From contig NZ_WWCU01000039.1 of NCBI RefSeq assembly GCF_009857595.1, positions 1 to 58,822 of the forward strand: DNA of 58,822 nucleotides, read 5' to 3'. Below the pieces are notes generated by a model that saw only the letters and a program-made list of their open reading frames with translations, searched no databases and was not told where the DNA came from. Positions 14,590 to 23,604 of this stretch are shown here, in pieces. Numbering within the stretch: position 1 is the first letter of the stretch; every line of letters begins with the position of its first letter. This DNA is from Pseudoduganella aquatica (GTDB taxonomy: Bacteria > Pseudomonadota > Gammaproteobacteria > Burkholderiales > Burkholderiaceae_D). The position numbers and the translations under genes were made by a program.

Positions 14590-16341
14590 ATGCTATCCAG
14601 TGCCCCATCATTGCCCCTGCGCGCCAGCCACAACGAGATGGACAGCCTCATAGAGGAGGCTGGCGATGTCGTTTTCCGGCTCAATTTGCAAGGCGTAGTG
14701 CTCTTTGCCAGCAAACGCGCGCAAACGCTGGCGGGCCTGGAACTGGATGGCAAGCCCCTGGCCAACGTCACCAGCGAGACGGACCTGCCGGCGCTGAAGG
14801 CGGCGCTGACGGAACTGGTTCAGTCGGCCACGGCAGGGTGCGTGGAACTGCGCCTGAAGGGCGAACAAAACGAAGTCTGGTTCGAGCTGCGCCTGTCCGT
14901 GTACGGCCAGGGCGGCGCCGCGCCGGGCATCCTGGTGGTGGGCCGCGACCTCACCGCCCAGCAAGCCACCGAAGAACGCCTGCGCCACATGGCCACCCAT
15001 GACGCGCTGACCGAACTGCCCAACCGTTTGCTGCTGTCCGACCGCATCCGCATGACCATCGCCCAGGCGCGCCGTTCCGGCCAGGGCTTCTCGGTGGCGA
15101 CGGTGGGCATAGACGGCTTCAAGAAAGTCAACGATGGCCTGGGCCACCCGGTGGGCGACGCGGTGCTGCGCATGGCAGCCGCGCGCCTGCGCAAGACCCT
15201 GCGCGACTCGGACACCCTGGCCCGCGTCGGCGGCGACGAGTTCGTGGCCGTGCTGCCCGGCACCGCCACCGAAGCCCAGATCAAGCTGGTCACGGGCCGC
15301 TTGCTGGCCACGCTGCAGGCGCCGTTTGAAATCGACAGCCACACCATCTACCTCGGCGCCTCGGTCGGCGTGTCGGTCTATCCGCAGCACGCCGAAGACG
15401 AAGTGCGGCTGGTGGCCCTGGCCGACGCCGCCATGTCGCGCGCCAAGGAAACCGGCAAGGCGCGCTGCGTGGTCTACAGCGCCCGCCTCAGCGGCCCGCC
15501 CGAGCACGACATTTCGCTGGAAGCGGCCATGTTCCAGGCCGTGCGCGAAGGCGAATTCATGCTGTACTACCAGCCCATCGTGGACGCCCGCACGCGCGAG
15601 ATCGAAGGCTTTGAAACGCTGATGCGCTGGAAGCACCCTACCCTGGGCATGGTGCCGCCGGTGCGCTTTATTCCGATCGCTGAAACCAACGGCCTGATCA
15701 ACCTGCTCGGCGCCTGGGCGCTGAAGGCGGCCTGCGTGCAGCTCAAGCAGTTCGAGGAGGTTGCCAAGCGGCCATTGTATATTTCTGTTAACATTAGCCC
15801 TCGGCAATTCCGCAACGACAAATTCCTCGACGTACTGGACGACGCAATGGCGTTCTCCGGCCTCCCAGGTGAGCAATTGGTACTAGAAATTACAGAAGGC
15901 ACGCTGATGATCGATCCGGCCCACGCCGAAACGATCCTGACCCGGATGGCGGAGCGCAAGGCGCGCATCGCCATTGACGACTTTGGCACCGGCTACTCCT
16001 CGCTGGCCTACCTGAAGCGCTTCCCCATCTCCGTGCTGAAAATCGACCGCGCCTTCATCCGCGACCTGCCCGGCTCGCAGAAGGATGGCGCCATCTGCAA
16101 CGCCGTGCTGGACCTGGCCAAGCACCTGGACCTGTCCGTGGTGGCCGAGGGCGTGGAAACCGAAGAGCAACTGGCCCATTTGCAGGAGCGCGGCTGCCAG
16201 TACATCCAGGGCTACCTCACCGGCAAGCCGATGGCTGCCCACGTGGCCATGGCGGCCCTGCGCGAGCGCACTTACGCCAATCTCGTGCCGCAGGAGACGC
16301 GGCTGGATTCCAGGCCGGATCCGAGGCAGGTGCAGGCATGA
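14590..16341 (+). CDS. PAS-GGDEF-EAL cyclic-di-GMP enzyme
   Basis: A 583-aa cytosolic protein. An N-terminal PAS-like domain (about 15-125, DVVFRLNLQGVVLFAS) is followed by GGDEF with an intact GGDEF at 214-218, and then EAL in which the signature is ETL (342-344). The other EAL residues are present: SVNISPRQF, LEITEGTLM, IDDFGTGYSSLAYLKRF, LKIDRAFI, AEGVET and QGYLTGKP. Both diguanylate cyclase and phosphodiesterase activity are possible. Domain order is like RpfR/RmcA-type regulators. The stop overlaps the start of the HDOD gene by 4 bases (ATGA), so the two are coupled. Confidence 0.92.
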   Translation: MLSSAPSLPLRASHNEMDSLIEEAGDVVFRLNLQGVVLFASKRAQTLAGLELDGKPLANVTSETDLPALKAALTELVQSATAGCVELRLKGEQNEVWFELRLSVYGQGGAAPGILVVGRDLTAQQATEERLRHMATHDALTELPNRLLLSDRIRMTIAQARRSGQGFSVATVGIDGFKKVNDGLGHPVGDAVLRMAAARLRKTLRDSDTLARVGGDEFVAVLPGTATEAQIKLVTGRLLATLQAPFEIDSHTIYLGASVGVSVYPQHAEDEVRLVALADAAMSRAKETGKARCVVYSARLSGPPEHDISLEAAMFQAVREGEFMLYYQPIVDARTREIEGFETLMRWKHPTLGMVPPVRFIPIAETNGLINLLGAWALKAACVQLKQFEEVAKRPLYISVNISPRQFRNDKFLDVLDDAMAFSGLPGEQLVLEITEGTLMIDPAHAETILTRMAERKARIAIDDFGTGYSSLAYLKRFPISVLKIDRAFIRDLPGSQKDGAICNAVLDLAKHLDLSVVAEGVETEEQLAHLQERGCQYIQGYLTGKPMAAHVAMAALRERTYANLVPQETRLDSRPDPRQVQA

Positions 16342-17834
16342 ACCAGGCGCAGACAGCCGACGGCGCCAAGACCCTGTCCCTGCTGTGGGACCGCACCCGC
16401 ATGCAGGGCGACATGCCCGGCTTCGCCAAGGCGATTTCCGCCATCCTCGGCGCCATGCGCGGCGAGGACGAGAGCGATTTCAACATGACGCAGACGGTGC
16501 TGTCGGACCCGGTCCTGACGCAGAAGGTACTGCGCCTGGCCAACAGCGGCATGTATTCGGCCTTCGGCCAGCACGTCAACACCGTCAGCAAGGCGGTGCT
16601 GGTGCTGGGCACGGAGGCCATCGGCCACCTGGCGCTGGGCCTGAAGCTGATTGAAGAACTGTCCGCCACCTCGACCGACTCGGTGGCCGGCTCCTCCTGC
16701 GCCCATATTGAAATGGAAAAGGCCGTGCTGGCCGGCATGGTGGCGCAGCAGGTGGCCACCAGCGCCAACAGCCGCCACGCGGAAGAAGCCGTGGTGTGCT
16801 CGCTGCTGCACACGCTGGGCCGCATGATGATCACCTTCTACATGCCCGAGCGCTGGAGCGAAATGCAGAAGCTGGCCGGCATCGACAAGGAGAACGACGC
16901 CGCCATGCAGGTGCTGGGCTTGAGCATGGAAGACGTGGGCAGCGCGGCAGCAGCCCACTGGGGCCTGCCGAAAAATCTGATCAGCGGCATGCGCAGCGTG
17001 GCGCCGCCCGAAGATGGCCAGGAAGTCAGCCACGCCGACTGGATCGCCGGCCTGTCCACCATGTCGGCCCGCTGCGCGGACGCGCTGTGGCACGACGACG
17101 AAGCCGGCGCGGAGGAAGTCAAGCGCATCACCGAAAGCTACTCCGGCATGCTGGGCGTGGACGCCGAAAAAATGAGCGCGGCCATAGAACGGGCCAAGGA
17201 AGTGGCGGCCAATGACTTGTCCATCGCGCCGCTGTCCAAGCCGGCCGAACGCCGCGCCAAGGCCCTGGCCAAGACGCGCCAGCGCGCCGCCGGCAACAAC
17301 ATCCTGCTCAGCGGCCTGGCCGATATGCGCGACCTGGTCGACTCGGCCAGCCCGGGGCAAATGGTCTCCATCGCGCTCGAGACGGTGTACAAGGGACTGG
17401 ACTTCTCGCGCGCCGTCGCCTTTGTGCGCAACCACCGTGAGGGCCGCTACGCCGCCAAGATGTGCTTCGGTGAAGGCGTCAAGGACAAGCTGGGCGAAAT
17501 GGTGTTCAACGAAGCCTATGAACCCAACGTCTTCCACGCCGCACTCAATAGCGACCGCGTGATCTTCATTGAAAACGCGCGCGATCCTAAATTCGCCACC
17601 AAGCTGCCGGCCTGGTGGAAGTCCACCCTGTCCGAAGCGCGCAGCTTCGTCATCCTGCCGCTGCAATCGAACTCGCAGCCGGCCGGCTTTATCTACGGCG
17701 ACTGGGACGAATCCTTCCCGCCCATCCAGCTCAGCCAGACCGAATTCAGCCTGCTCAACGACATGCGCGCCCTGGTCGTCAAGGCGGTGGAGCGCCGCTT
17801 GCACTTGGAGACGGTGGGCAACCGGGTCGCGTAA
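16338..17834 (+). CDS. HDOD-domain signalling protein with C-terminal GAF-like region
   Basis: A 498-aa protein. The HDOD domain (about 20-230) is marked by LSDPVLTQKVLRLANSGMY, VSKAVLVLG and CSLLHTLGRMMITFYMPERW, but lacks the catalytic HD pair, as in this family. The C-terminal part (about 330-490, FSRAVAFVRNHREGRYAAKM and FVILPLQSNSQPAGFIYGDW) resembles a GAF domain. HDOD proteins are signalling adaptors in chemotaxis or c-di-GMP networks. Translational overlap with the upstream GGDEF-EAL gene argues for joint function. Confidence 0.85.
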   Translation: MNQAQTADGAKTLSLLWDRTRMQGDMPGFAKAISAILGAMRGEDESDFNMTQTVLSDPVLTQKVLRLANSGMYSAFGQHVNTVSKAVLVLGTEAIGHLALGLKLIEELSATSTDSVAGSSCAHIEMEKAVLAGMVAQQVATSANSRHAEEAVVCSLLHTLGRMMITFYMPERWSEMQKLAGIDKENDAAMQVLGLSMEDVGSAAAAHWGLPKNLISGMRSVAPPEDGQEVSHADWIAGLSTMSARCADALWHDDEAGAEEVKRITESYSGMLGVDAEKMSAAIERAKEVAANDLSIAPLSKPAERRAKALAKTRQRAAGNNILLSGLADMRDLVDSASPGQMVSIALETVYKGLDFSRAVAFVRNHREGRYAAKMCFGEGVKDKLGEMVFNEAYEPNVFHAALNSDRVIFIENARDPKFATKLPAWWKSTLSEARSFVILPLQSNSQPAGFIYGDWDESFPPIQLSQTEFSLLNDMRALVVKAVERRLHLETVGNRVA

Positions 17835-17949
17835 AGTGTCGAAAAACTTTACACGTTACAGAATAAAGATGCCCCATGACACAATTACTTGCCTATAAGT
17901 AACTGCATTTACGCAACTTTCTCGTCGGGCAAGCCTCCTGGCTTGCATC

Positions 17950-18597
17950 TTGCTTGTTATGCCGCACTGCATCGCGCACGCCACCCTGACCCCATCCTAT
18001 CCACCACCGGGCGGCGTTACCTTTTCCGGCGCCGGCACCCAGGGCGCCACCGGCGGCCGCACCAACACCTACAGCGGCTTCAACACCAGCGCGTTCGGCC
18101 AACTGTATTGGGGCGCCAGCACGGCGTCCCTGCCAGGCGCTGCGCTGGACGGCTCGGTCGACCCGCTGACCTTCAGCAGCATCAACGGCACCACCGCCAC
18201 CTGGACCGGCGTCACGAACTGGTACGACCAGCAAAATGGCGTCACCGGCACCGTGCAGATGCGCCTGTTGATCGACATCGGCGGCCTGGGCGCCACCCCA
18301 TGGCTGCTCGCCAGCGCCATTGCCGACATGAATGCGGCCGCCGGCGCCGTGGTCAACGTCAGTTCGGCAGCCAGCTTCACCGCCAACCTGCAATTCCAGG
18401 CCAACACCGGTTCGGGCTTCCAGGCTATCAACAATATCAGCGTACTGCAGGGCAACACCCGCACCAGCTTCGGCGGCGCGTTCTACGCAACCCCGGCACA
18501 GACCAGCAACGTTCCTGAGCCTGGCTCGCTGGCCTTGGCCTCCCTGGGCCTGGGTGCGCTGGCCCTGATCCGCCGCCGCAAGGCAGCAGCAAACTAA
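17950..18597 (+). CDS. PEP-CTERM sorting-domain protein, start uncertain
   Basis: An exported Ser/Thr/Gly/Asn-rich protein ending in NVPEPGSLALASLGLGALALIRRRK, a complete PEP-CTERM signal (VPEP, membrane helix, basic tail) for exosortase EpsH/XrtA cleavage. The middle holds a beta-rich domain of unknown function. The N-terminus is odd: the frame is open from 17899 and encodes a good signal peptide (RRASLLACILLVMPHCIAHA), but no ATG precedes it. The first usable start codon is TTG at 17950, which would remove half of the signal. The gene may use a rare start (ACG at 17911, CTG at 17938) or have lost its ATG. It overlaps the convergent MFS gene end by 4 bases. Confidence 0.7.
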   Translation: MLVMPHCIAHATLTPSYPPPGGVTFSGAGTQGATGGRTNTYSGFNTSAFGQLYWGASTASLPGAALDGSVDPLTFSSINGTTATWTGVTNWYDQQNGVTGTVQMRLLIDIGGLGATPWLLASAIADMNAAAGAVVNVSSAASFTANLQFQANTGSGFQAINNISVLQGNTRTSFGGAFYATPAQTSNVPEPGSLALASLGLGALALIRRRKAAAN

Positions 18598-19766
18598 GCG
18601 CCGCTGCTTCCGCTGGCGGCCTGGCCCTGCCTCTGCCAGCGGAACGACAGCCCCGCCGCAACGGCCGCGCATGCGGCCAGCGCGGCGGCCACGTAGTAGA
18701 TCGATTCCGCCCCCAGCCTTTCCCAGCACTGCGACAAGCCCAGTCCGCCCAGCGTGCCGCCCACCCCATACGAAATGCTGATGTACAGCGCCTGTCCGCG
18801 CGCCTGCAGCGGCCCGGCGAACCAGCGCTGCATGGCCAGTACGGACGATGAATGGTGCAGCGCAAACGTGGCAGCGTGCAGCAGCTGGGCCAGCACCAGC
18901 AGCGCCAGCCAGTGCGCGCCGGTACCTATCATGATGAAGCGCACCACGGCCGCCGCGAACGCCAGCATCAGCATGCGCTGCGCGCCCCAGCGCTTGAGCA
19001 GCGGCGCCTGGAAATAAAACAGCAGCACCTCCGCCACCACACCCGTCGACCACATGGCCCCGATCACCGTCTTGCTGTAGCCGGCCCGCTCGAGGTAGAG
19101 CGAATAAAAGGTGTACAGCGACGTATGGGCGGACACCATCAGCGCGGTGGACGCGAAGAAGGCCAGCACCTCGCGCTGGCGCAGCACGGCCAGCAGCGCC
19201 GGGCGCGGCCCCGCGTGCTGCATGCGCGGCACCTCGCGCATGCGGAAAGCCGCCACTATCACGCACACCAGCAGCGCGCCCGCAGCCCAGGGCAAGGCGC
19301 GCGTGCCCCAGTAGTCCAAGGCGTAGGCGGTCAGCATGGTGGCGATGATGAAGCCGATGGAACCCCACAGGCGGATGCGGCCATAGTGCGTCAGGTCGCC
19401 GCGCATTTCGGACAGCATCAGGGCCTCGCAGATCGGGCCTTGCGCGCTGGTGAACAGGTTGAGCAGCACCATGGCCGCAAAGAAGTGCGCGAAGGTGGAG
19501 CCGATGAAGAAGCCGGAGAAGGCCGTGAGCGCCGCCAGGCCGGTCATGCGCAGCACCACCACGCGGCGCTCGGTGTGGTCGGCCACCCAGCCCCACAGGT
19601 TGGGGCCGAAGATGCGCAGCACCTGGATCAGCGACATCAGCACGCCGATCTGCGCCACCGTCAAGCCCTTGTCCGCGAAGAACAGGCTGGCGTAAGTGGA
19701 GAAAGTGCCCGCGTGGGCGTAGTAGAAAAACAGGAAGGAGCCGAAGCTGAAAAACTGTGTGGGCAT
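18594..19766 (-). CDS. MFS transporter of the HcaT/LacY-like (MFS_1_like) group
   Basis: A 390-aa inner membrane protein with 12 predicted helices. The N-terminus (FFSFGSFLFFYYAHAGTFSTYASLFFADKG) and the loop GWVADHTERRVVV match the 3-phenylpropionate permease-like MFS_1_like family; GRIRLWGSIGFI is the usual segment before helix 5. The substrate is unknown, and no phenylpropionate catabolic genes are near. It runs toward the PEP-CTERM gene tail-to-tail, and its 5' end lies next to a GGGGTCAGACCC repeat downstream of aroC. Confidence 0.85.
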   Translation of the reverse strand: MPTQFFSFGSFLFFYYAHAGTFSTYASLFFADKGLTVAQIGVLMSLIQVLRIFGPNLWGWVADHTERRVVVLRMTGLAALTAFSGFFIGSTFAHFFAAMVLLNLFTSAQGPICEALMLSEMRGDLTHYGRIRLWGSIGFIIATMLTAYALDYWGTRALPWAAGALLVCVIVAAFRMREVPRMQHAGPRPALLAVLRQREVLAFFASTALMVSAHTSLYTFYSLYLERAGYSKTVIGAMWSTGVVAEVLLFYFQAPLLKRWGAQRMLMLAFAAAVVRFIMIGTGAHWLALLVLAQLLHAATFALHHSSSVLAMQRWFAGPLQARGQALYISISYGVGGTLGGLGLSQCWERLGAESIYYVAAALAACAAVAAGLSFRWQRQGQAASGSSGA

Positions 19767-19786
19767 ATAGGGGACTGCAGACTGCT

Positions 19787-19813
19787 GGGGTCAGACCCAT
19801 CGGGTCCGACCCC
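19787..19813. repeat. GGGGTCAGACCC / GGGTCCGACCCC repeat pair
   Basis: ggggtcagaccc is followed after a few bases by gggtccgacccc. These are imperfect copies of the palindrome found in tandem at 12690-12716. The pair fills the 57-base gap between aroC and the MFS gene. Confidence 0.75.
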
Positions 19814-19823
19814 TGACCTTGCC

Positions 19824-20927
19824 TCAGATTCCGCGCGCGATATCCGGCGTGGCCACGCGCACGTCGCCGCACTGGGCGCGGTGCATCAGGGCGTGGTCCA
19901 TCAGCACCAGCGCCAGCATGGCTTCGGCGATCGGCGTTGCACGTATGCCTACGCAGGGATCATGGCGGCCGAAGGTCTCCACCATGACGGGATTGCCTTC
20001 CTTGTCGATGGAGCGGCGCGGCGTGCGGATCGACGACGTGGGCTTGATGGCGATCGACACCGTGATGTCCTGCCCGGTCGAAATGCCGCCCAGCACACCG
20101 CCGGCGTTATTGCCGATGAAGCCTCCCGGCGTCAGCTCGTCGCCGTGCTCGGTGCCGCGCTGCGCCACCGACTTGAAGCCCGCGCCTATCTCCACGCCCT
20201 TCACGGCGTTAATGCCCATCATGGCGTAGGCGATGTCGGCGTCCAGCTTGTCGTAGATCGGCTGGCCCAGGCCCACGGGCACGTTCTGCGCCACCACGTC
20301 GATGCGCGCGCCGATGGAGTCGCCGTCCTTGCGCAGCGCATCCATCGCGTCCTCCATGCGGGCGATCAGCGCCGCGTCGCCGCTGGCGGCGAAGAAGGGA
20401 TTGTTCGGCACATGCTCCCAGCCCTCGAACGGCACCGGAATGTCGCCCAGCTGGCTCATGCAGCCCTTGAACACCGTGCCGTACTGCTGCTGCAGCCATT
20501 TCTTGGCCACCGCCGCCGCGCCCACGATGGGCGCCGTCAGACGCGCCGACGAGCGGCCGCCGCCGCGCGGGTCGCGCACGCCGTACTTGTGCCAGTAGGT
20601 GTAGTCCGCATGGCCAGGGCGGAAGCTTTCGGTGATGTTGCCGTAGTCCTTGCTGCGCTGGTCCTCATTGCGGATCAGCAGCGCAATCGGGGTGCCGGTG
20701 GTCACGCCCTGGTACACGCCGGACAGGATCTCCACCCGGTCCGGTTCCTGGCGTTGGGTTACGTGGCGCGAGGTGCCGGGCTTGCGGCGGTCCAGCTCGG
20801 GCTGGATATCGGCTTCGCTCAGCGCCAGGCCCGGAGGGCAGCCGTCAATTACGCAACCGATCGCAATACCATGCGATTCGCCGAAAGTGCTTACAGAAAA
20901 CAGCTTGCCAAAGGAGTTGCCGGACAT
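19824..20927 (-). CDS. aroC: Chorismate synthase
   Basis: A 367-aa FMN-dependent enzyme making chorismate from EPSP, the last step of the shikimate pathway. Signatures: GNSFGKLFSVSTFGESHG at the start, GCPPGLALSEADIQPELDRRKPG, RNEDQRSKDYGNI, RPGHADYTYWHKYGVRDPRGGGRSSARLT, and PTSSIRTPRRSIDKEG near the end. The frame extends 12 codons upstream, but the ATG at 20927 places MSGNSFG at the N-terminus as in known AroC proteins. Confidence 0.97.
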   Translation of the reverse strand: MSGNSFGKLFSVSTFGESHGIAIGCVIDGCPPGLALSEADIQPELDRRKPGTSRHVTQRQEPDRVEILSGVYQGVTTGTPIALLIRNEDQRSKDYGNITESFRPGHADYTYWHKYGVRDPRGGGRSSARLTAPIVGAAAVAKKWLQQQYGTVFKGCMSQLGDIPVPFEGWEHVPNNPFFAASGDAALIARMEDAMDALRKDGDSIGARIDVVAQNVPVGLGQPIYDKLDADIAYAMMGINAVKGVEIGAGFKSVAQRGTEHGDELTPGGFIGNNAGGVLGGISTGQDITVSIAIKPTSSIRTPRRSIDKEGNPVMVETFGRHDPCVGIRATPIAEAMLALVLMDHALMHRAQCGDVRVATPDIARGI

Positions 20928-21177
20928 AGGTAGAAGTATGAGTGGACTGAGGGAATCCTTCAATTCTACCAGTCCCCCGCCTTGCCCGTGGCAATCATGC
21001 CAAAACAGTACGTAAAAGTACTAAAACTTGCAATATATAAATCCAAATTTAACAATGCGCTTGCTATAACGATAAAATGTCGTTATTGGTACTAGGAAAG
21101 TACTGAAATGATCGTTCTCTTTAACAATTCGCTATATACTTGAACCAAGAACACCGAGATATCTGGAGAAGCGACAC

Positions 21178-23439
21178 ATGCCCGCACCGATCACGCCCCT
21201 TGACCAAAACAAGGACGATCAAGACGATCTGGTATTCTTAGAAGAACATCCGGCCGAGCCGGCGGCGCACCCCACCCGCGAGGTCTGGCGCGTGATGATT
21301 ATCGACGACGACGAAGACGTCCACTCGACCACCACCTTCGCGCTCGGCAATCTGGACATGCAGCAGCGGCCGCTGGAATTCGTGCACGCCTACTCCGCCA
21401 GCCAGGCCCGCGAAATGCTCAAGCATGAGCAGGACATCGCCGTCATCCTGCTCGACGTGGTGATGGAACAGGACGACGCCGGCCTGCACCTGGTGCGCTA
21501 CATCCGCGAAACGCTGAAACTGGCCGACGTGCGCATCATCCTGCGCACCGGCCAACCCGGCTACGCGCCGGAAATCGACGCCATCCGCGACTACGACATC
21601 AACGACTACAAGACCAAGTCCGAGCTGACCCGCATCAAGCTGTTTACCACCGTCACGGCGGCGATACGCTCCTACGAACAAATCCGCAAGATCAGCAACA
21701 GCCGGCGCGGCCTGGACCAGATCGTCCACGCCAGCACGGAGCTGATGTCGCTGCACGGCGTGCACAACTTCGCCGCCGGCGTGCTGGCGCAGATCGCCTC
21801 GCTGCTGCACCAGCCGGCGCACGGCGTGCTGTGCGTGCAGGAATGCCCGGACAGCGGCTGCCACGAACTGATGGCCATGGCCGCCGCCGGCAGTTTCTCC
21901 CACCTGGACGGCCTGCAGGTCACCAGCGCCAACGACCAGCGCGTCTCCGAGGCCATGGAACACACGCTGGACGAACGCCGCAACCACTACGGCAATGGCG
22001 CCATCACGCTGTACTTCGCGGGCAAGGCCAGCCGCGCCTTCGTGGCGTATTTGCTGGTGGACCGTCCCATCAGCGAGATCGAGGAGAGGCTGCTGGAAGT
22101 TTTTTGCAGCAACGTGGCCGTGGGCCTGGACAACGTGGAGCTGGTGTCGCACCTGCACAATGCGGCCTTCTACGACCAGCTCTCCAAGCTGCCCAACCGC
22201 ACCCGCCTGGTCGAAATCCTGGACGCGGCGCTGGCCGGTCCGGCCAAGCAGGACGCCAGCCTGGCGCTGGTGGACCTGGACCATTTCGCCGAAACCAACG
22301 ACGCCCTCGGCCACCAGTTCGGCGACTTGCTGCTGCTGGCCGTGGCAGACCGCCTGCAAACCAGCCTGGGCCAGCAGCTCACGGTGGCGCGCATCGGCGG
22401 CGACATCTTCTGCGTGCTGGGCGACGCCGCGCAAGTGAATCCGGCCATGATACTGGCGCTGTTCCAGGTGCCGTTCAGCATAGACGGCCAGGACGTGCAG
22501 CTGTCCGCCACGCTGGGCCTGGTGCGCCTGGGCGAGCATGACGGCACCGGCGCCGACGCGCTGAAAGACGCCGACATCGCCCTCAAGCGCGCAAAGACCC
22601 AGCAGCGCGCCGGCCACTTCTACTTCTCGCGCAGCATGGGCGTGGAGATCCGCGAGCGGGTGCGCATGATGCATGCGCTGCGCACCGGCTTCAGCCAGAA
22701 CCAGCTGTTCGTGGTGTACCAGCCGCAGATCGACCTGGCCACGCGCCGCCCGGTCGGCGCCGAGGCGCTGCTGCGCTGGCAAACGCCGGACGGCAAGTTC
22801 ATCTCGCCGGACCGCTTCATTCCGATTGCCGAGTATTCCGGCCTGATTATCGACCTGGGCGAGTGGGTCATGCGCACCGCCTGCCGCGAACTGGTGACGC
22901 TGCGCGCCGCCGGCCACGACAACTTCACCATGTCGATCAACGTATCGCAGGTGCAGTTCCGCCATCCCTACTTCCTCGAAATGCTGCGCCGCGCGCTGGC
23001 CGACACCGGCGCGCCGCCGGAGTTCGTGGAGCTGGAGATTACCGAGTCCATGGCGATGGAAGAACCGGACCTGCTGATCAAGATGCTGGGCCAGATCAAG
23101 CAGACCGGCGTCAGCATCGCGATAGACGATTTCGGCACCGGCTTCTCGTCGCTGTCTTATCTGCAGCGGTTGCAGATCGACCGGCTGAAGATAGACCGGG
23201 CCTTCGTCACCGAGATCACCGGCTCGGCGCGCGGCAGCAGCATCGCCGAGATGGTGATACAGCTGGGCCGCAACCTCGGCCTGGCGGTGATTGCGGAGGG
23301 CGTGGAAGACGAACGCCAGGCGCAGATCCTGCAAGCGCTGGGCTGCCCGCTCGCGCAAGGCTTCCTGTTCGCCCGCCCGATGACGGCGGACGCCCTCAAC
23401 GGCTGGCTTAGCAACGACGCGCTGGAAGGCGTCGCGTAA
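21178..23439 (+). CDS. Response regulator with DUF3369, degenerate GGDEF and EAL domains
   Basis: A 753-aa protein. The receiver domain (about 38-165) has RVMIIDDDEDVH, phospho-acceptor Asp in VILLDVVMEQDDAG and RIILRTGQPG; DUF3369 follows (about 175-330). The GGDEF signature is GGDIF (407-411), so cyclase activity is doubtful. EAL is intact (GAEALLRW, 529-531, with ITESMAME, IDDFGTGFSSLSYLQRL, LKIDRAF, AEGVED), so it is probably a phosphorylation-controlled c-di-GMP phosphodiesterase. No cognate kinase adjoins it. The 250-base upstream gap shared with aroC is AT-rich and contains repeated AAGTACT words, with GGAG before the ATG. Confidence 0.93.
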   Translation: MPAPITPLDQNKDDQDDLVFLEEHPAEPAAHPTREVWRVMIIDDDEDVHSTTTFALGNLDMQQRPLEFVHAYSASQAREMLKHEQDIAVILLDVVMEQDDAGLHLVRYIRETLKLADVRIILRTGQPGYAPEIDAIRDYDINDYKTKSELTRIKLFTTVTAAIRSYEQIRKISNSRRGLDQIVHASTELMSLHGVHNFAAGVLAQIASLLHQPAHGVLCVQECPDSGCHELMAMAAAGSFSHLDGLQVTSANDQRVSEAMEHTLDERRNHYGNGAITLYFAGKASRAFVAYLLVDRPISEIEERLLEVFCSNVAVGLDNVELVSHLHNAAFYDQLSKLPNRTRLVEILDAALAGPAKQDASLALVDLDHFAETNDALGHQFGDLLLLAVADRLQTSLGQQLTVARIGGDIFCVLGDAAQVNPAMILALFQVPFSIDGQDVQLSATLGLVRLGEHDGTGADALKDADIALKRAKTQQRAGHFYFSRSMGVEIRERVRMMHALRTGFSQNQLFVVYQPQIDLATRRPVGAEALLRWQTPDGKFISPDRFIPIAEYSGLIIDLGEWVMRTACRELVTLRAAGHDNFTMSINVSQVQFRHPYFLEMLRRALADTGAPPEFVELEITESMAMEEPDLLIKMLGQIKQTGVSIAIDDFGTGFSSLSYLQRLQIDRLKIDRAFVTEITGSARGSSIAEMVIQLGRNLGLAVIAEGVEDERQAQILQALGCPLAQGFLFARPMTADALNGWLSNDALEGVA

Positions 23440-23443
23440 CGCT

Positions 23444-23543
23444 GGCGGGTTACGGCTACGCCTAACCCGCCCTAAGCCTTCCCGCCAGCCAGCAAAGTAC
23501 CCATTCACGTAGGGCGGGTTAGGCGGCACGCCGTAACCCGCCA
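23444..23543. repeat. Paired intergenic repeat, copy 2
   Basis: ggcgggttacggctacgcctaacccgcc and cgtagggcgggttaggcggcacgccgtaacccgcc lie as inverted arms around a spacer of about 40 bases. It starts only a few bases after the stop of the DUF3369 regulator and precedes a bidirectional terminator. Same architecture as copies 1, 3 and 5. Confidence 0.9.
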
Positions 23544-23563
23544 AACCGCGGCGCAAACAAAAA

Positions 23564-23590
23564 AACGCTATCCGAAGATAGCGTTTTTTG
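23564..23590. terminator. Bidirectional rho-independent terminator
   Basis: AACGCTATC-CGAA-GATAGCGTT with an A tract on the left and a T tract on the right. It can end both the DUF3369 regulator transcript and the convergent CBS gene transcript, whose stop lies 15 bases away. Confidence 0.9.
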
Positions 23591-23604
23591 TTTGCGGAGC
23601 CGGT

